A stretch of DNA of 25,126 bases, taken from NCBI GenBank assembly GCA_014730295.1, contig WJIN01000132.1, positions 1-25,126 of the forward strand. Reading direction: 5' to 3'. The position numbers and the translations under genes are program-made. A model generated the notes under the pieces. The model saw nothing but the letters and a program-made list of their open reading frames with translations, searched no databases and had not been told where the DNA came from. Positions 23,045 through 25,126 of this stretch are shown one piece after another; within the stretch, counting starts at the first letter, position 1; each line of letters begins with the position of its first letter. This stretch comes from Promethearchaeota archaeon (lineage in GTDB: Archaea; Asgardarchaeota; Lokiarchaeia; Sigynarchaeales; SOKP01).

Positions 23045-24697
23045 TTAAAATTTTATTCTCTTCAGTACGGGATACCTACGTCCAATACCAAATGCACTTG
23101 AACTTATTTTGATTGTTTGAACTAATTGGCGCCGCTTAAACTCAGAATTCAAATATAATCTCCTTACTTTTAAAATGGTCTCTGGTTTAATACCTTGTTC
23201 TTGTAAATGTTCTAATTCTGCCCCAATGCCATATTCAATGATTTCTTTTAAAATTGTATCCAAAATCTCATAAGGTGGTAATGAGTCGCTGTCTTTCTGA
23301 TCTTGTCTTAATTCTGCGGTTGGAGGGCGTGTAATAATGTTTTCTGGAATAATCTCTTGGTACAAATTTATCCAGGAGCATATATCATAAATTTGTACCT
23401 TTAACAAATCCCCCGGAATGTTTTTTCCCCCGTTTGTGTCTCCATAGAGCGTGCAATACCCCACAGCGATTTCCGATTTATTCCCTGTTGATACCAATAA
23501 CCAATTGAATTTGTTTGAATAATACATCAGAATAGTTGCTCTTATTCTAGCTTGAAGGTTCTCATCTGCAGTGTCAAAGGGAAGCTCTCCTAAATGTTCT
23601 TGAATAGATTCTTCATATGAAGCAAAGAGATCATCAATCTGATGGACATAATAATTCATACCCAAATTATCACATAATTGTTGGGCATTATCAAGACTTT
23701 GCTGGGATGTAAATCTTGTGGGAAGCATTATGCAATGCACTTTTTCAGCTCCTAACGCTTCTGCACAAATATATGCGGTAAAAGCGGAATCAATTCCTCC
23801 GCTTAACCCAATAACTACACCATCGAAAATATTACTTTTGTGATAATAATCGTAAATATTCAATTTTAATGCCTCTATTACCTCTGCTCGCCAATCTAAG
23901 GAGTTAGGTTTTGATTGGACTGCTTGTTTCTTGCCTAATTTCAGTGAAAATTCTGCAATATCCTCCTTAAAGGGCTTTGCTTTAAAAATTATCTCGCCCA
24001 TCTCATCCGTTATAAAACTTTGCCCGTCATATACAATTTCATCTAGGGCACCCACCATATTCAAATATACAATCGGTACAGAGAGATCTCTTGATTTTTG
24101 ACTTACCAAATTGACTCGGTCATCATATTTTTGAATATAGTATGGGGAAGCATTAATAATTATTAATAATTCAGCACCATTTTCAACTAATCGACGTGCG
24201 ACTTTCTCCTCATAATGGGTGTCCCAAATATCTTCACAGATTAATATCCCCGTATTAATATCCTTGATTTTAATTGGCTGGTATTTATTATCAAATGAAA
24301 AATATCTCCTCTCATCAAACACGTCATAATTCGGTAGAAGACGTTTATTTTCAATATGTATGATTTGTTGATCTTCCATTACAAGCGCAGAATTATAAAA
24401 ACGCTGTATTTTTCCCTTTAGTTCCTCGGGTTCCGTAAAGGTGCCTAAAATAACCATTGAGTTAGATGTCGCCTCTTTTATAATATTAATTGCATCTCCA
24501 TTCCGTTCCCTGATTATCGGATCTAATATGTGGTCCATTAATGGATAGCCAACCAGACCCATCTCTGGGAAGATGATTAAATCTGCAGCCCGATTTTCTT
24601 TTATAATGCTTAGTATCTTTTCTTTATTATGATCTATATCTCCCACGATCGGATTAATTTGAGATAAAATTAGATTCAATTTTTTGTCGGACATCAT
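23045..24697 (-). CDS. nadE: Glutamine-dependent NAD+ synthetase
   Basis: A 550-residue two-domain enzyme converting deamido-NAD+ to NAD+ with ATP and glutamine. The N-terminal nitrilase-type glutaminase (about 6-265) carries the triad E45 (FPEMGLVGYP), K118 (ENKRLLPNY) and C154 (ILICEDIW). The C-terminal ATP-pyrophosphatase domain (about 270-550) has the SGGIDSA loop (299-305), STGNKSE and YGDTNGG segments, and RPPTAELR. Both domains look intact, and the length equals that of bacterial glutamine-dependent enzymes. Many archaea have only the short ammonia-dependent form, so the long form suggests an exchanged or lineage-specific gene. The ATG at 24697 is followed directly by a second in-frame ATG (24694). 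It is the first gene of a minus-strand group with the membrane and propeller genes. Confidence 0.96.
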   Translation of the reverse strand: MMSDKKLNLILSQINPIVGDIDHNKEKILSIIKENRAADLIIFPEMGLVGYPLMDHILDPIIRERNGDAINIIKEATSNSMVILGTFTEPEELKGKIQRFYNSALVMEDQQIIHIENKRLLPNYDVFDERRYFSFDNKYQPIKIKDINTGILICEDIWDTHYEEKVARRLVENGAELLIIINASPYYIQKYDDRVNLVSQKSRDLSVPIVYLNMVGALDEIVYDGQSFITDEMGEIIFKAKPFKEDIAEFSLKLGKKQAVQSKPNSLDWRAEVIEALKLNIYDYYHKSNIFDGVVIGLSGGIDSAFTAYICAEALGAEKVHCIMLPTRFTSQQSLDNAQQLCDNLGMNYYVHQIDDLFASYEESIQEHLGELPFDTADENLQARIRATILMYYSNKFNWLLVSTGNKSEIAVGYCTLYGDTNGGKNIPGDLLKVQIYDICSWINLYQEIIPENIITRPPTAELRQDQKDSDSLPPYEILDTILKEIIEYGIGAELEHLQEQGIKPETILKVRRLYLNSEFKRRQLVQTIKISSSAFGIGRRYPVLKRIKF

Positions 24698-24948
24698 CAG
24701 TTCTCGCTTTATTAATTTATAATATTGTATTTATGCTTCAACTTCTTCTCTAATAAAATCTTCCGTTTTTTCAACATAACTTTTCATAACGTTTCATAAT
24801 TCTTCACAAGGATCTCTTAAGATTGATGTATCTATAAGAAATTGTGTGAAGCTTTCTCAATTCCCCTTTTATATCACTTTACTCTACATAACTCAGATTT
24901 AAGAAAAAATCATGAATAAAAATTAATCAAAAATTACATAGTCAAAAA
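24698..24948. other. AT-rich spacer upstream of nadE
   Basis: This spacer is the divergent promoter region between nadE (minus) and a possible plus-strand gene at the right edge. No open frame, tRNA or strong hairpin is seen. Short repeats of TTCATAA occur near 24780-24800 but are too simple to interpret. Confidence 0.45.
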
Positions 24949-25126
24949 ATGAAAAAATCAAAAAAATTAAATGAATTGGAACCAGAATGCATTTTTAAGA
25001 GTGCACGTCTCTGTGGACCTCAACACGTTCGTGAATCGGTATTAGGTGGTACTACATGCAGCAGCATATTTAGAGTGAGTCATTTTCAAAAATTTATTTG
25101 GACTCAACTGATATCGCTGCGGTTTG
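24949..25126 (+). CDS. Possible partial gene running off the right edge
   Basis: From ATG 24949 the frame stays open for 59 codons to the window end: a lysine-rich start (MKKSKKLNELEPE) followed by a Cys-containing mixed segment (CIFKSARLCGPQHVRESV) and an aromatic stretch. The DNA after about 25000 is clearly richer in G and C than its surroundings, as are the coding regions in this window. The other five frames in that part are interrupted or less convincing. There is no Shine-Dalgarno. I recognise no family. The G+C-rich part could alternatively belong to an unrecognised RNA gene. Confidence 0.35.
   Translation, partial: MKKSKKLNELEPECIFKSARLCGPQHVRESVLGGTTCSSIFRVSHFQKFIWTQLISLRF

Noticed and set aside
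1..25126. CRISPR array, tRNA, rRNA, IS element or prophage
   Set aside because: Reading both strands showed no regular spaced repeats, no cloverleaf, no transposase with inverted repeats and no phage structural genes.

Overview
The window is an AT-rich archaeal chromosome segment. The pointers are short or leaderless 5' ends, T-run terminators without hairpins, a HEPN/nucleotidyltransferase pair, many small membrane proteins with no recognisable family, and glutamine-dependent NAD synthetase. Both carbamoyl-phosphate synthetases resemble eukaryotic CAD/CPS1 (and Bacteroidetes) enzymes more than the E. coli type. An Asgard (Lokiarchaeia-like) archaeon fits best, but this is an inference from composition and protein character, with no rRNA or marker gene to prove it.

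Layout. Bases 1-1821 hold an accessory HEPN/MNT toxin-antitoxin-like pair in poorly coding DNA. Bases 1822-8699 hold carbon and acyl-CoA metabolism: a homocitrate-synthase-family enzyme that is probably (Re)-citrate synthase, an acyl-CoA synthetase, an acyl-CoA dehydrogenase, a small cupin and a crotonase-family enzyme, with a 7-TM protein of unknown function on the opposite strand. Bases 8870-9403 (minus) encode a 5-TM protein. Bases 9576-20710 form an amidotransferase/pyrimidine block: CTP synthase, then two complete carAB operons in tandem. Bases 20907-21371 encode a 4-TM protein. A minus-strand group at 24697-21405 reads nadE, a small membrane protein, then a membrane-anchored arylsulfotransferase-like beta-propeller. 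A possible partial gene enters the right edge.

How the genes fit together. carA1B1 is a normal glutamine-dependent carbamoyl-phosphate synthetase and, with CTP synthase, covers entry to and exit from pyrimidine nucleotide synthesis. carA2B2 has identical subunit lengths (377 and 1103 residues) and intact synthetase motifs. Its small subunit, however, has lost the catalytic Cys and His of the glutaminase and the glutamine-contacting Gln. The best reading is an ammonia-using carbamoyl-phosphate synthetase beside its glutamine-using parent, analogous to animal CPS1 versus CAD. This is the most interesting feature of the window. A 53-bp stretch of perfect DNA identity between the otherwise diverged carB copies suggests occasional gene conversion. 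The acyl-CoA genes would activate an acid, oxidise the acyl-CoA and process the enoyl-CoA. The crotonase lacks both classical hydratase glutamates, so its reaction is uncertain.
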